Positions 42,613 to 51,723 of a DNA stretch of 64,000 nt are shown one piece after another (the stretch's first letter is position 1; each line of letters begins with the position of its first letter). The DNA lies in NCBI GenBank assembly GCA_965278965.1, contig OZ257127.1:3286001-3350000 (forward strand). Reading direction: 5' to 3'. The notes beneath the pieces were generated by a model, which was given only the letters and a program-made list of their open reading frames with translations, had not been told where the DNA came from and did not search any database. The translations under genes and the position numbers were made by a program. Source of the DNA: UBA10649 sp965278965. GTDB lineage: Bacteria > Actinomycetota > Actinomycetes > S36-B12.

Positions 42613-42646
42613 GTTGGGCCCCACCGCACCCGCGGTGGGGCCCAAC
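42613..42646 (-). terminator. perfect 15-base-stem terminator of cspA
   Basis: GTTGGGCCCCACCGC pairs perfectly with its reverse complement around ACCC, 19 bases after the cold-shock gene. No T tract follows, which is common for actinobacterial terminators. Confidence 0.65.
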
Positions 42647-42664
42647 GACAACGGGGTTCGGCGG

Positions 42665-42868
42665 TCAGCCGATCCGGACCTTGTCCGCCTGGGGGCCCTT
42701 CGGGCCCTGGACGATGTCGAACTCCACGACCTGGTTCTCCTCCAGGCTGCGGTAGCCGTCCGCCTGGATTGCCGAGTAGTGGACGAAGACGTCCGGTCCG
42801 CCGTCGGCCTGGGCGATGAAGCCGTAGCCCTTCTCCGAGTTGAACCACTTGACGGTTCCCTGAGCCAT
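42665..42868 (-). CDS. cspA: cold-shock protein
   Basis: A 67-residue single cold-shock domain: MAQGTVKWFNSEKGYGFIAQ (RNP1-like KGYGFI), VFVHYSAI (RNP2-like) and the end VVEFDIVQGPKGPQADKVR. It binds single-stranded RNA and DNA and melts structures. AGGAG lies ahead of the ATG. The 230-base gap up to argS must hold the cspA leader; TACGCT at 43043-43048 on the minus strand is a possible -10, giving a leader of about 170 bases, as expected for cold-shock messages. Confidence 0.95.
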   Translation of the reverse strand: MAQGTVKWFNSEKGYGFIAQADGGPDVFVHYSAIQADGYRSLEENQVVEFDIVQGPKGPQADKVRIG

Positions 42869-43087
42869 GATGCGCAGTCTCCTTGCACGGAACGTCGCGT
42901 CGGGCACCCCGCCCGCCGCGAGGCGAAGCCGTTCACGCATGTCGTTCCGGTGAGTCTGCGCTGCTGCCCAGAAACGCCAGGGCCAACCACGAGGGCGGGC
43001 ACTGGCGGAACGGTCGTGCTCTCCTGGCCTTGCCTGCGCCGGAGCGTAGCCCGATCGGCCCCGGCCGGGGCGGTGATCGTGCACGGA

Positions 43088-43093
43088 TAGGCT
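43088..43093 (+). promoter_or_regulatory. -10 element of argS
   Basis: TAGGCT followed by six bases and GTG 43100, a leaderless arrangement that fixes the argS start. Confidence 0.55.
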
Positions 43094-43099
43094 CGTCGC

Positions 43100-44758
43100 G
43101 TGACTGGCAACGAGCTCGCGGAGGTCGTGCGGGACGCGCTGGCCGATCTCATCGCGACGGGCCAGCTCCCGCCCTTTGACATCCCCGAGGTGCGCGTCGA
43201 GCGACCGAAGTCGCGCGAGCACGGCGACTACGCCACCAACGTCGCGCTGGCCGCGTCCAAGTCCGCCGCTCGCTCCCCGCGGGAGATCGCCGTGCTGCTT
43301 GCCGAGCGGCTCAGCGCGGCGCCGGGTATCGCCAGCGCCGAGGTCGCCGGTCCGGGATTCGTCAACGTGCGACTGGAGTCGGCCACCCAGGGCGAGCTCG
43401 CCCGGACCATCGTCGAGGCGGGGGTCCTGTGGGGCCATGGCGACGCGCTCGCCGGCCGGGTCGTGAACGTCGAGTTCATCTCAGCGAACCCGACCGGTCC
43501 GCTCCACCTCGGCCACACCCGGTGGGCTGCTGTCGGTGACGCGCTCGCCCGGGTCCTCGCGGCGGCAGGCGCCGCGGTCACACGAGAGTTCTACGTGAAC
43601 GACCGTGGCGTGCAGATGGACAAGTTCGGCGCCTCGCTGATGGCAGCAGCGCACGACCGGCCCGCTCCGGAGGACGGCTACCTCGGTGAGTACGTCGCCG
43701 AGCTCGCGGCGCAGATCGTGGCCGACGAGCCGGGCATCACGTCACTGCCGGATGACGAGCAGCTCATCGCGTTCCGGGAGGCCGGCTACGCCCGGCAGCT
43801 CGCGCAGCAGCAGGCCGTCCTGGCGAACTTCCGCACGCACTTCGACGTGTGGTCCTCCGAGCGCGCCCTGCACGAGTCCGGTGCCGTGGAACGCGGACTT
43901 GCGCGCCTCGTCGCGCAGGGCCACGTGTACGAGTCTGAGGGCGCTACCTGGCTGCGGACGACCGACTTCGGCGACGACAAGGACCGCGTGCTCGTCAAGG
44001 CGGACGGTGACTACACGTACTTCGCATCCGACACCGCCTACTACGTGGACAAGCGGGCACGGGGATTCGACCTCGCCATCTATCTCCTGGGGGCGGACCA
44101 CCACGGGTATGTGAACCGCCTCCGTGCTGTGGCTGCCTGCGCCGGCGACGACATGGACGCCAATATCGAGGTCCTCATCGGCCAGCTCGTGAAGATCACG
44201 CGCGGGGACGTGGAGGTGCGTCTGTCTAAGCGTGCCGGCACGATCGTCACCCTCGACGAGCTCGTCGACGAGGTCGGCGTGGATGCGGCGCGCTACACGC
44301 TCGCGCGTTACCCGGCCGACTCCCCGATGACGATGGACCTCGCCGAGATCACGCGAGCGACGAACGACAACCCCGTCTTCTACGTCCAGTACGCCCACGC
44401 GCGCATCTCGTCGGTGCTGCGGAACGCGGTCGAGCTGGGCATCGACTGGCCGTCCGAGCCGTTCGACCCGTCGCTTCTCGTCCACGATCGGGAGAACGAC
44501 CTGCTGGGGCTGCTCGGCGAGTTCCCTCGGATCGTCGCCGGCGCCGCCGAGCTGCGCGAACCGCACCGGGTGGCGCGGTACCTGGAGGACCTCGCGACCC
44601 GCTACCACCGCTTCTACGACGTCTGCTGGGTGCTGCCCCGCGGCGACGAGGAGCTCGCCCCTCTCCACATCGCCCGCCTGTGGCTGTGTGCCGCGTCCCG
44701 GCAGACCCTCGCCAACGGGCTGGACCTGCTCGGGGTGTCTGCGCCCGACCGCATGTGA
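43100..44758 (+). CDS. argS: arginyl-tRNA synthetase
   Basis: A 552-residue class I synthetase that charges tRNA-Arg. The additional N-terminal domain covers residues 1-115. SANPTGPLHLGHTRWAAVGDALAR carries the HIGH-type motif (HLGH), VLLGADHHGYVNRLRA-like segment follows, and RLSKRAGTIVTLDEL replaces KMSKS in the usual ArgRS manner. The C-terminal helical anticodon-binding domain holds FYVQYAHARISSVLRNA. It lies 1.8 kb from tRNA-Arg(CCG), probably by chance. Confidence 0.97.
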   Translation: MTGNELAEVVRDALADLIATGQLPPFDIPEVRVERPKSREHGDYATNVALAASKSAARSPREIAVLLAERLSAAPGIASAEVAGPGFVNVRLESATQGELARTIVEAGVLWGHGDALAGRVVNVEFISANPTGPLHLGHTRWAAVGDALARVLAAAGAAVTREFYVNDRGVQMDKFGASLMAAAHDRPAPEDGYLGEYVAELAAQIVADEPGITSLPDDEQLIAFREAGYARQLAQQQAVLANFRTHFDVWSSERALHESGAVERGLARLVAQGHVYESEGATWLRTTDFGDDKDRVLVKADGDYTYFASDTAYYVDKRARGFDLAIYLLGADHHGYVNRLRAVAACAGDDMDANIEVLIGQLVKITRGDVEVRLSKRAGTIVTLDELVDEVGVDAARYTLARYPADSPMTMDLAEITRATNDNPVFYVQYAHARISSVLRNAVELGIDWPSEPFDPSLLVHDRENDLLGLLGEFPRIVAGAAELREPHRVARYLEDLATRYHRFYDVCWVLPRGDEELAPLHIARLWLCAASRQTLANGLDLLGVSAPDRM

Positions 44759-45063
44759 CTCCCGGCTAGGACAGTCCGCCTCGTCGGCCCTCCGGTAGCG
44801 GCCCCTGGGCCTGGCTATATCCCCGACGTATCCCTGTGGTCAGGCGACCGGATACCGGGGATATGGCCACCCCTGTCACCGCCCGTTGGTCGTGCGGGGT
44901 CGGTTCGGAGGAGCGCAACTATCATTGGGATACAAGGGTTCTCGGCCTCATCCCTCCTACGAGGGGACGCTCGGGAACCGCATCGCCCCGTCGACGCCCG
45001 CGGGATACGGCCCGCCTCTCGCCGGAGGGCGTGATAGCCGCCCGCCGCCCTACCATCACGCGC
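44759..45063 (+). other. 305-base intergenic region with an inverted repeat
   Basis: An imperfect inverted repeat pairs GGCTATATCCCCGACGTATC (from 44813) with GGATACCGGGGATATGGCC (44850-44868). Further down, TACCAT (45051-45056) is a -10 element seven bases before the next gene. No riboswitch core (c-di-GMP or c-di-AMP types) could be recognised, and no coding frame is credible. Confidence 0.45.
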
Positions 45064-46134
45064 ATGAGACGGCGGCTTCTTGCCCTTGTCGCCCTCGCGC
45101 TGGCGACGCAGGTGGTTGTCGCATGCTCGACGACCTCCTCGACCTCACCGTCCGTCTCGCCGATCACGCCGCTACCCCCGTCCTCCATCCAGGGCACGGT
45201 CCCCGTGGCTGCCCTGGGACTCAACATCCCGTGGGCCGTCGGCGGCGAGCGGATCGAGCGCGACGGCACGCTGAAGGTGAACGGCGGCGACTGGCCCACG
45301 GTGCCCTTCCGCGCGTTGCGTCTGTGGGACACCCGTACGGCGTGGCTCAACCTCGAGCCGGCTCCCGACCAGTGGACGTTCGACCAGCTCGACTCGCTCG
45401 TGAGCAAGGCCCAGTCCAACGGCATCACCGACATCACGCTCGTCCTCGGTGGCACGCCGCAGTGGGCGGCCACCAACTTCCAGGCGACGGATGCGTCGTG
45501 GATGGGACCGGGGTCGGCCTCGATGCCCGCGAACATCGCCGACTGGCAGGAGTACGTCACGACGGTCGTGCAGCGCTACGCGGGGAAGATCACCTCGTAC
45601 GAGATCGGGAACGAGCCGAACCTGCTCACGTTCTGGTCCGGCAGCGCCGATCAGTACGCCCAGCTCGTCACGACCGCCGCCGCCGCGATCCGCGCCACCG
45701 ACCCGGCGGCGACGATCCTGGTCAACGGCGGGTTGGTCCGCTCCAAGTACGACGTCGCGACCCTGGCCAAGTGGCTGGCACCTCTCGCGGCCGCGGGCGT
45801 GCCCGGCACTGTGAACGCGGTATCGCTGCATGTCTACCCGACGGTCGCCCAGCTCGGTGAGCCGGCTGGCGACCTGTTGGAGGGCATGAAGGGCGCGTTG
45901 GCCGCCAACGGCTGGGGAGCCGTGCCCGCGTGGATCACGGAGGTCAACATCCGCGACGGCGCCAAGCTGTCGCTCGACGACCAGCGCGCGTCCGTCAAGG
46001 CACTCGGCCAGCAGATGCTCGGCGCCGGCTTCGACCGCGCGTACTGGTACGCGTGGACTGATCTCGGCACGGACCAGATGGTCCAGTTCCAGCCGGACAG
46101 CGGCGGCTCGCAGGGCTTGGTCGATCTCGCGTAG
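45064..46134 (+). CDS. lipoprotein glycoside hydrolase-like protein (clan A barrel)
   Basis: A 356-residue exported lipoprotein. The signal peptide LLALVALALATQVVVACS contains the lipobox VVAC at residue 21, then a Ser/Pro/Thr linker. The catalytic barrel covers residues 45-355: the acid/base Glu is in TSYEIGNEPNLLTFW, the likely nucleophile Glu in AWITEVNIRDG, with ALRLWDTRTAW and VSLHVYP typical of GH39/GH5-like proteins. It probably cuts a cell-surface or secreted glycan, possibly one made by the cluster from 49483 on. The ATG at 45064 is fixed by the leaderless -10 and the signal peptide. Confidence 0.78.
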   Translation: MRRRLLALVALALATQVVVACSTTSSTSPSVSPITPLPPSSIQGTVPVAALGLNIPWAVGGERIERDGTLKVNGGDWPTVPFRALRLWDTRTAWLNLEPAPDQWTFDQLDSLVSKAQSNGITDITLVLGGTPQWAATNFQATDASWMGPGSASMPANIADWQEYVTTVVQRYAGKITSYEIGNEPNLLTFWSGSADQYAQLVTTAAAAIRATDPAATILVNGGLVRSKYDVATLAKWLAPLAAAGVPGTVNAVSLHVYPTVAQLGEPAGDLLEGMKGALAANGWGAVPAWITEVNIRDGAKLSLDDQRASVKALGQQMLGAGFDRAYWYAWTDLGTDQMVQFQPDSGGSQGLVDLA

Positions 46135-46140
46135 CTACGT

Positions 46141-47415
46141 TCAGCGCGAGCGGGTGACCATCCCGATCGTCTCGGCCGCCGACCGACGAGGTGGGGGAGC
46201 CGGCGCAGCGGGGTCCTCGCTGGCGGGCGCAGCCGGAGCCGGCGTCAGGGCGGCCAGTCGGCGCTGCACGACGCGGGGGCCGATCTTCGCCCAGGCCCAG
46301 CGCTGCCGGAGCGTCGAGTTCGTCGGTGCCTTGCCGGCGACGCGGGCTGCCGCCCACGCGGACGCGGCGTCGTCGTGCGTCGGCGCCGCCGTCGGGTCGT
46401 AGGCCACCCGCGCGGCGAGCCTGGCCACCTGCTGGAGGGGCTCGTCGTGCTCCCGAGCGCCCACGGAGACGGCGACATCTGGCGACGCGGCGGTGGGCAG
46501 CGGCTGCTCGAAGCGCAGTCGTTGCAGGCGTACCCACGTCCACGCGCCGACGATGCGCTGCCGCGGATCCCCTTGGCGCAGCCGCCGGCGCCTTTGCCGC
46601 CAGCGCCACCCGACCACCACTCGGCGCAGTACGGCGACCAGTGCGAGGAGGAGCACGAGGAGGACGACGAGCAGGCCGGCGGTGACGACGACCCGGGTCG
46701 CGTCGACCGTCCGGTCGTCCACCGGGTCGATCGTCGACGGCTCCGGCGTCGGCGCAGTGCTCGGCGGCGGCGACGGTGTCGACGTCGGCGGGGGGTTCGT
46801 GGTGGAGTCCTCGGGCGTCCCGCTCGCGGCAGCGGCGCCCGGGATCGTCCACGGTGTCGTCAGCGCAGGCGTAGCCGCACCCATCGCCGCGACGGCGACC
46901 AGCCCGATGACGCCGAGCAGCAGTGCGAACGGAAGCACGCGGCGCCGTGCCCGCAGGTCTGCCCGCGTGTACGGGCCGAGCATGGCCAGCGTCGCCGCGG
47001 CCGCGACCGCCCACGCGCCGACGACCCAGGGGGCCCGGCCGGCCGCGCCGAGACCGCAGGCACCCCCGAGCAGGATCACGGCGGGCGCCAGAAGCGCTGC
47101 GGGATAGCGAGTACGAAGGACCAGAGCCGTGGCCCCGGCGACACCGGTCGCCATGAGCGAGGACCGCGTGATCGGTCCGGCATCGTCCCCGCCGACCGTT
47201 CGCGCGAGGAACGGGACCACGGCGGTGAGCACGACCATCGCCACCACCGCCCAGCCACGGCGGCCGGCGCCGGCGAGGAACGCCACCGACAGCGCCGACA
47301 CCAGCGAGGCGCCGACGACCCAGATCGCCAGTCCGGACAACGACAGGACCTGACCGAACGCGACCCAGGAGATAGCGAGCGTCGGGATGATCGGCCAGGC
47401 CGAACGCGGGGTCAC
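46141..47415 (-). CDS. membrane protein of the MoxR/DUF58 operon
   Basis: A 424-residue protein. Residues 10-190 hold about six hydrophobic segments, followed by a Pro/Ser/Thr-rich outer linker (about 200-245), a further helix (about 250-275) and a cytosolic basic domain to the end (QRIVGAWTWVRLQRLRFE, VARLAARVAYDPTAAPTHDDAASAW). The layout matches the transglutaminase-like membrane protein at this operon position, but no Cys-His-Asp triad is seen, so only the membrane parts and a DUF4129-like tail may remain. GTG 47415 overlaps the DUF58 stop. Longer upstream readings are shadow. Confidence 0.7.
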   Translation of the reverse strand: MTPRSAWPIIPTLAISWVAFGQVLSLSGLAIWVVGASLVSALSVAFLAGAGRRGWAVVAMVVLTAVVPFLARTVGGDDAGPITRSSLMATGVAGATALVLRTRYPAALLAPAVILLGGACGLGAAGRAPWVVGAWAVAAAATLAMLGPYTRADLRARRRVLPFALLLGVIGLVAVAAMGAATPALTTPWTIPGAAAASGTPEDSTTNPPPTSTPSPPPSTAPTPEPSTIDPVDDRTVDATRVVVTAGLLVVLLVLLLALVAVLRRVVVGWRWRQRRRRLRQGDPRQRIVGAWTWVRLQRLRFEQPLPTAASPDVAVSVGAREHDEPLQQVARLAARVAYDPTAAPTHDDAASAWAAARVAGKAPTNSTLRQRWAWAKIGPRVVQRRLAALTPAPAAPASEDPAAPAPPPRRSAAETIGMVTRSR

Positions 47416-48455
47416 GAGTGCCCCACCACGACGGAGGCGGGGACCGCGCGCCGCCACTGGCCGACCCAGGCCGCCGACGTCTCCGTCCGCCTGCCGGTGA
47501 CGAGAACGATCCGCCCGACACCGTGCCGTCGGGCGAGCGCCGCGACCCGTCCGGGTCCGCAGGCGTCGGCCGGGACGGGCGCGACGAGAGCGAGCATGTC
47601 GAGGGCGGACTCCCGGGTCCCGACCGTCACCTCGGCCGTGGTCGCCGCTAGCGCGGTGGTCGTGACGAGCACGCGTTGGCGCGGCCCGCAAGCCCACCAG
47701 GCCCAGGACGCCGCCGTATCGACGGACTGCTCGAACGCGTCGGCGTCGAAGTCCTCGAAGAGCGCACCGGCGCTGTCGTAGGCGCGGTCGTTCACGTCCA
47801 GGACCAGCAGCATCCACGGCACCGTCGTCTCGACCATGCGACGGACCATGAGCTTGCCCTGGCGGGCCGATGATCGCCAGTGCACCATCTTGATGGGGTC
47901 GCCCACGACGTACTCGCGCAGCGAGTGGAACTGGTCGCTGCCGTCGTGCTCGTCGCCCGAGCCGTCGTCCGTGGAGCCGGCCGCCCCGGCGGGCGCGACC
48001 GCATGCACCCGCGGGACCACGAGGACGGGCGTGGGGACGCGCGTCGCCAGCTCGCGGCGGCGAAGACCGAACGGGTCGCCGGCCTCGAGCCGCGACGGCC
48101 CGACGTCGAACCGGCCTCGGCGGGCGGTGTCGACGGGCCAGCTCAGCTCGGCCTCCGTGCCCCGCGGCAGCCAGGCCCGCGAGTGCCCCGCCGCATCGAC
48201 GGCGCTGACCCACGTCGTGGGCCCGCGAGGGACGCTCACGTGCACGACGACAGCGGCGTCGTCCCCGCGCGTGACCCGCTCCGGCGCGCTGACGTCGCTC
48301 CAGGTCGCCGCCGGCGGCAGCCGCACGAGCCATGTGACGACCAGGAGCACGGCGAGCGCGCCCGCGACGGCGAGGACCTCCGACCAGCCGAGGGCGATCG
48401 CGACGGCGGCCGACGCGACGGCCAGCACCGCGACGCCGGCGGCGCGCCCCTTCAT
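47412..48455 (-). CDS. DUF58 protein
   Basis: A 347-residue protein with two N-terminal membrane helices (residues 5-45), a beta-rich region and the DUF58 core LREYVVGDPIKMVHWRSSARQGKLMVR. A von Willebrand A-like part follows, with VLDVNDRAYDS in place of the MIDAS DxSxS motif. DUF58 proteins work with MoxR ATPases in envelope or secretion tasks. The ATG is two bases after the moxR stop. Confidence 0.85.
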   Translation of the reverse strand: MKGRAAGVAVLAVASAAVAIALGWSEVLAVAGALAVLLVVTWLVRLPPAATWSDVSAPERVTRGDDAAVVVHVSVPRGPTTWVSAVDAAGHSRAWLPRGTEAELSWPVDTARRGRFDVGPSRLEAGDPFGLRRRELATRVPTPVLVVPRVHAVAPAGAAGSTDDGSGDEHDGSDQFHSLREYVVGDPIKMVHWRSSARQGKLMVRRMVETTVPWMLLVLDVNDRAYDSAGALFEDFDADAFEQSVDTAASWAWWACGPRQRVLVTTTALAATTAEVTVGTRESALDMLALVAPVPADACGPGRVAALARRHGVGRIVLVTGRRTETSAAWVGQWRRAVPASVVVGHS

Positions 48456-48457
48456 GA

Positions 48458-49429
<972 letters not shown>

Positions 49430-49482
49430 AGGTGGGATGCTACTGATGCGCGTGGGGGCGTATATGAAGCACAGGGGGGCCT

Positions 49483-51723
49483 GTGACAGCGCTTGACCAC
49501 GAGCGTCAGAAGGTCGGGGCTCGCCTCGACGTCGACAGCTCACTCGACGCGTCATTCGATGAGCGCGCGATTCTCCAAGAGGAGATCGAGCGCTTGCGTC
49601 AGCGTGTCGAGGACCTCGAGCTCACGGTTGTCGAGTACCGCAGCCAGATGAGCCAGATGCTCGGCAGCGCCTCATGGCGCCTGACGAGTCCGTTCCGCGC
49701 GAGCGCGTCGCGCTACCGCAGCGCGAAATCCCGGGCGCGCCGCGCCGCGCACAAGATGCGCAACGGCGACCTCGGCGCGGACCGCCTCTTCACCGTCGGT
49801 CTGCTCCAGCTGCCGGAGGCAAGCCTGCCCGAGGCGTCGCCGCTGCGCCGGCGGCTCGACATCAACGTGCTGCACCGCCCCGACTCGTCCGAGGGCCCGA
49901 CGCACCGTCCGGACGGCGCTGCCACGATCCTCGTCGTCGCTCACGTGCACTACCCCGAGCTGTGGGGCGACATCGAGGACCGGCTCGCCCGGATGCCCGA
50001 GGCGTTCGACCTCCTCGTCACGGTGACCGAGGGCACCGCCGAGCTCGGCATCCCGCGCATCCTGTCGCGCTACCCCGGCGCCCACGTCGAGGTCGTCAAG
50101 AACCGCGGGCGTGACTGGGGTCCGCTCATCCAGATGGCGAACAAGGGCCTGCTCGGGGGGTACGACGCAATCGCCAAGGTCCACACCAAGAAGAGCGAGC
50201 ACCGGATCGACGGCAACGGCTGGCGCATCCAGCTGCTCGACGGGGTGTTCGAGAGCCCGGAGGCGATCGAGCGCACCATCGCGTTGCTGCGAGAGGACCG
50301 CGACGTCGGCATCATCGTGCCGACCGGCCAGATCAGCGGCCCCGAGCACTGGGGCAGCGACCAGGGCATCGTCGAGTCGCTCGCGGCACGGCTGTCCCTG
50401 GCGTTCGACCCGGACGCGCTCCAGTTCCCTGCGGGCAGCATGTTCTGGTGCCGGCCATGGCTGCTGGAGCGGTTCGCCGACCTCGACCTGTCCATGGATC
50501 TCTTCGAGCCGGAGGGCGGGCAGTACGACGCGACGACCGCACACGGCTTGGAGCGGCTCATCGGCGTGTATGCGGAGAGCGCCGGCATGGAGATCGTCGA
50601 GGCGATGGACGTGCGCAGCCGGCTCGCGTCGTACCGTAAGAGCCCGCGCCCGCGTCCGAACGTCTACGCCTTCTACCTGCCGCAGTACCACCCGACCCCG
50701 GAGAACGACGAGTTCTGGGGTCAGGGGTTCACCGACTGGGTCAACGTGAGCCGCGCGCGGCCGTTGTTCAACGGCCACCTGCAGCCGATCCTGCCGAGCA
50801 AGGACGTCGGCTTCTACGACCTGCGCGACCCGAACACGTTGCGCCGCCAGGCGCGGACGGCCCGCGAGCACGGGGTCGACGGCCTGGTCTTCCACCACTA
50901 CTGGTTCGACGGCCGCAAGGTGCTGGACACGCCGCTGAACAACTGGCTCGAGGACCGCGACATCGACCTGCCGCTCGCCCTGTGCTGGGCGAACGAGCCG
51001 TGGACGCGGCGGTGGGACGGCCAGGAGTCCGACGTCCTCATCCCGCAGACCTATGGCGCGGGCTGGGCGGGCCGGTTCTGGGACGACATCGAGCCGGCGC
51101 TGCGCGACCCGCGCTACATCCGCTTCGACGGCGCACCCCTGCTGGTGCTCTACCGGCCGGGTCTGATCCCGGACCTGCCCGAGGCGATCGCCGAGTGGCG
51201 ACGGCGCGCGGCGGCGGCCGGCCTCCCGGCGATCTACGTCGCCGGTGTCCGTCCCGCACGCGAGGTGCCCGAGCTGACGCCCGCGGTCGTGCAGGCGCTC
51301 GACGGTCTCATCTCGTTCCCGCCCGGCGGTGACATCCGTACCGACTCCGTCATCGACCTGATCCCGGGGGAGTGCGACGTCGTCGAGGGTGACGTCATGT
51401 CCTACCAGTCCGCGTTCGAGCCGATGCTCCCCTCGGGGTGGGGCGGGAAGCCCGTCTTCCCCGGCGTCATGCCCGGGTGGGACAACACGGCACGGCGCGG
51501 TGCCGACGCGTACCTGTTCCTCGGGTCGAACCCGGTGTCGTTCGCCGGCGTCCTGCGCAGGCGGCGCCCGATGGCCGGGCCGACGTCGGACGGCGGGGCG
51601 GTGTTCGTGAACGCGTGGAACGAGTGGGCCGAGGGTGCGGCGATCGAGCCGAGCGCGCGGTTCGGCACGTCGAACCTTGCCTCGATCCTGGACGTCTTCA
51701 CCGCGCGTGGGGTGAGCCGGTGA
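49483..51723 (+). CDS. multi-domain glycan protein: coiled coil + RgpF + WbsX domains
   Basis: A 746-residue protein. Residues 25-85 form a coiled coil ending in the GT-associated motif LGSASWRLTSPFRA. Residues about 140-385 match rhamnan-synthesis F (RgpF): ILVVAHVHYPELWGDIEDRL, VVKNRGRDWGPLIQM, YDAIAKVHTKKS. Residues about 390-740 match the WbsX family: VYAFYLPQYHPTPENDEFWGQGFTDW, LVFHHYWFDGRKVLDTPLNNWL, LCWANEPWTRRWDG, VNAWNEWAEGAAIEPS. It should help build a surface polysaccharide. GTG 49483 has an AGGGGGG site. It starts a coupled operon divergent from moxR. Confidence 0.88.
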   Translation: MTALDHERQKVGARLDVDSSLDASFDERAILQEEIERLRQRVEDLELTVVEYRSQMSQMLGSASWRLTSPFRASASRYRSAKSRARRAAHKMRNGDLGADRLFTVGLLQLPEASLPEASPLRRRLDINVLHRPDSSEGPTHRPDGAATILVVAHVHYPELWGDIEDRLARMPEAFDLLVTVTEGTAELGIPRILSRYPGAHVEVVKNRGRDWGPLIQMANKGLLGGYDAIAKVHTKKSEHRIDGNGWRIQLLDGVFESPEAIERTIALLREDRDVGIIVPTGQISGPEHWGSDQGIVESLAARLSLAFDPDALQFPAGSMFWCRPWLLERFADLDLSMDLFEPEGGQYDATTAHGLERLIGVYAESAGMEIVEAMDVRSRLASYRKSPRPRPNVYAFYLPQYHPTPENDEFWGQGFTDWVNVSRARPLFNGHLQPILPSKDVGFYDLRDPNTLRRQARTAREHGVDGLVFHHYWFDGRKVLDTPLNNWLEDRDIDLPLALCWANEPWTRRWDGQESDVLIPQTYGAGWAGRFWDDIEPALRDPRYIRFDGAPLLVLYRPGLIPDLPEAIAEWRRRAAAAGLPAIYVAGVRPAREVPELTPAVVQALDGLISFPPGGDIRTDSVIDLIPGECDVVEGDVMSYQSAFEPMLPSGWGGKPVFPGVMPGWDNTARRGADAYLFLGSNPVSFAGVLRRRRPMAGPTSDGGAVFVNAWNEWAEGAAIEPSARFGTSNLASILDVFTARGVSR

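Noticed and set aside
41209..44758. Functional link between tRNA-Arg(CCG) and argS
   Set aside because: Unrelated genes lie between and the orientations differ; closeness is probably chance.
44759..45063. c-di-GMP or c-di-AMP riboswitch before the glycosidase
   Set aside because: The conserved core sequences of neither class are present; only a palindrome and a -10 were found.
46141..48333. A 730-codon reading of the MoxR-operon membrane protein
   Set aside because: The first 300 codons overlap DUF58 in another frame and show no protein-like pattern; the coupled GTG 47415 is the better start.
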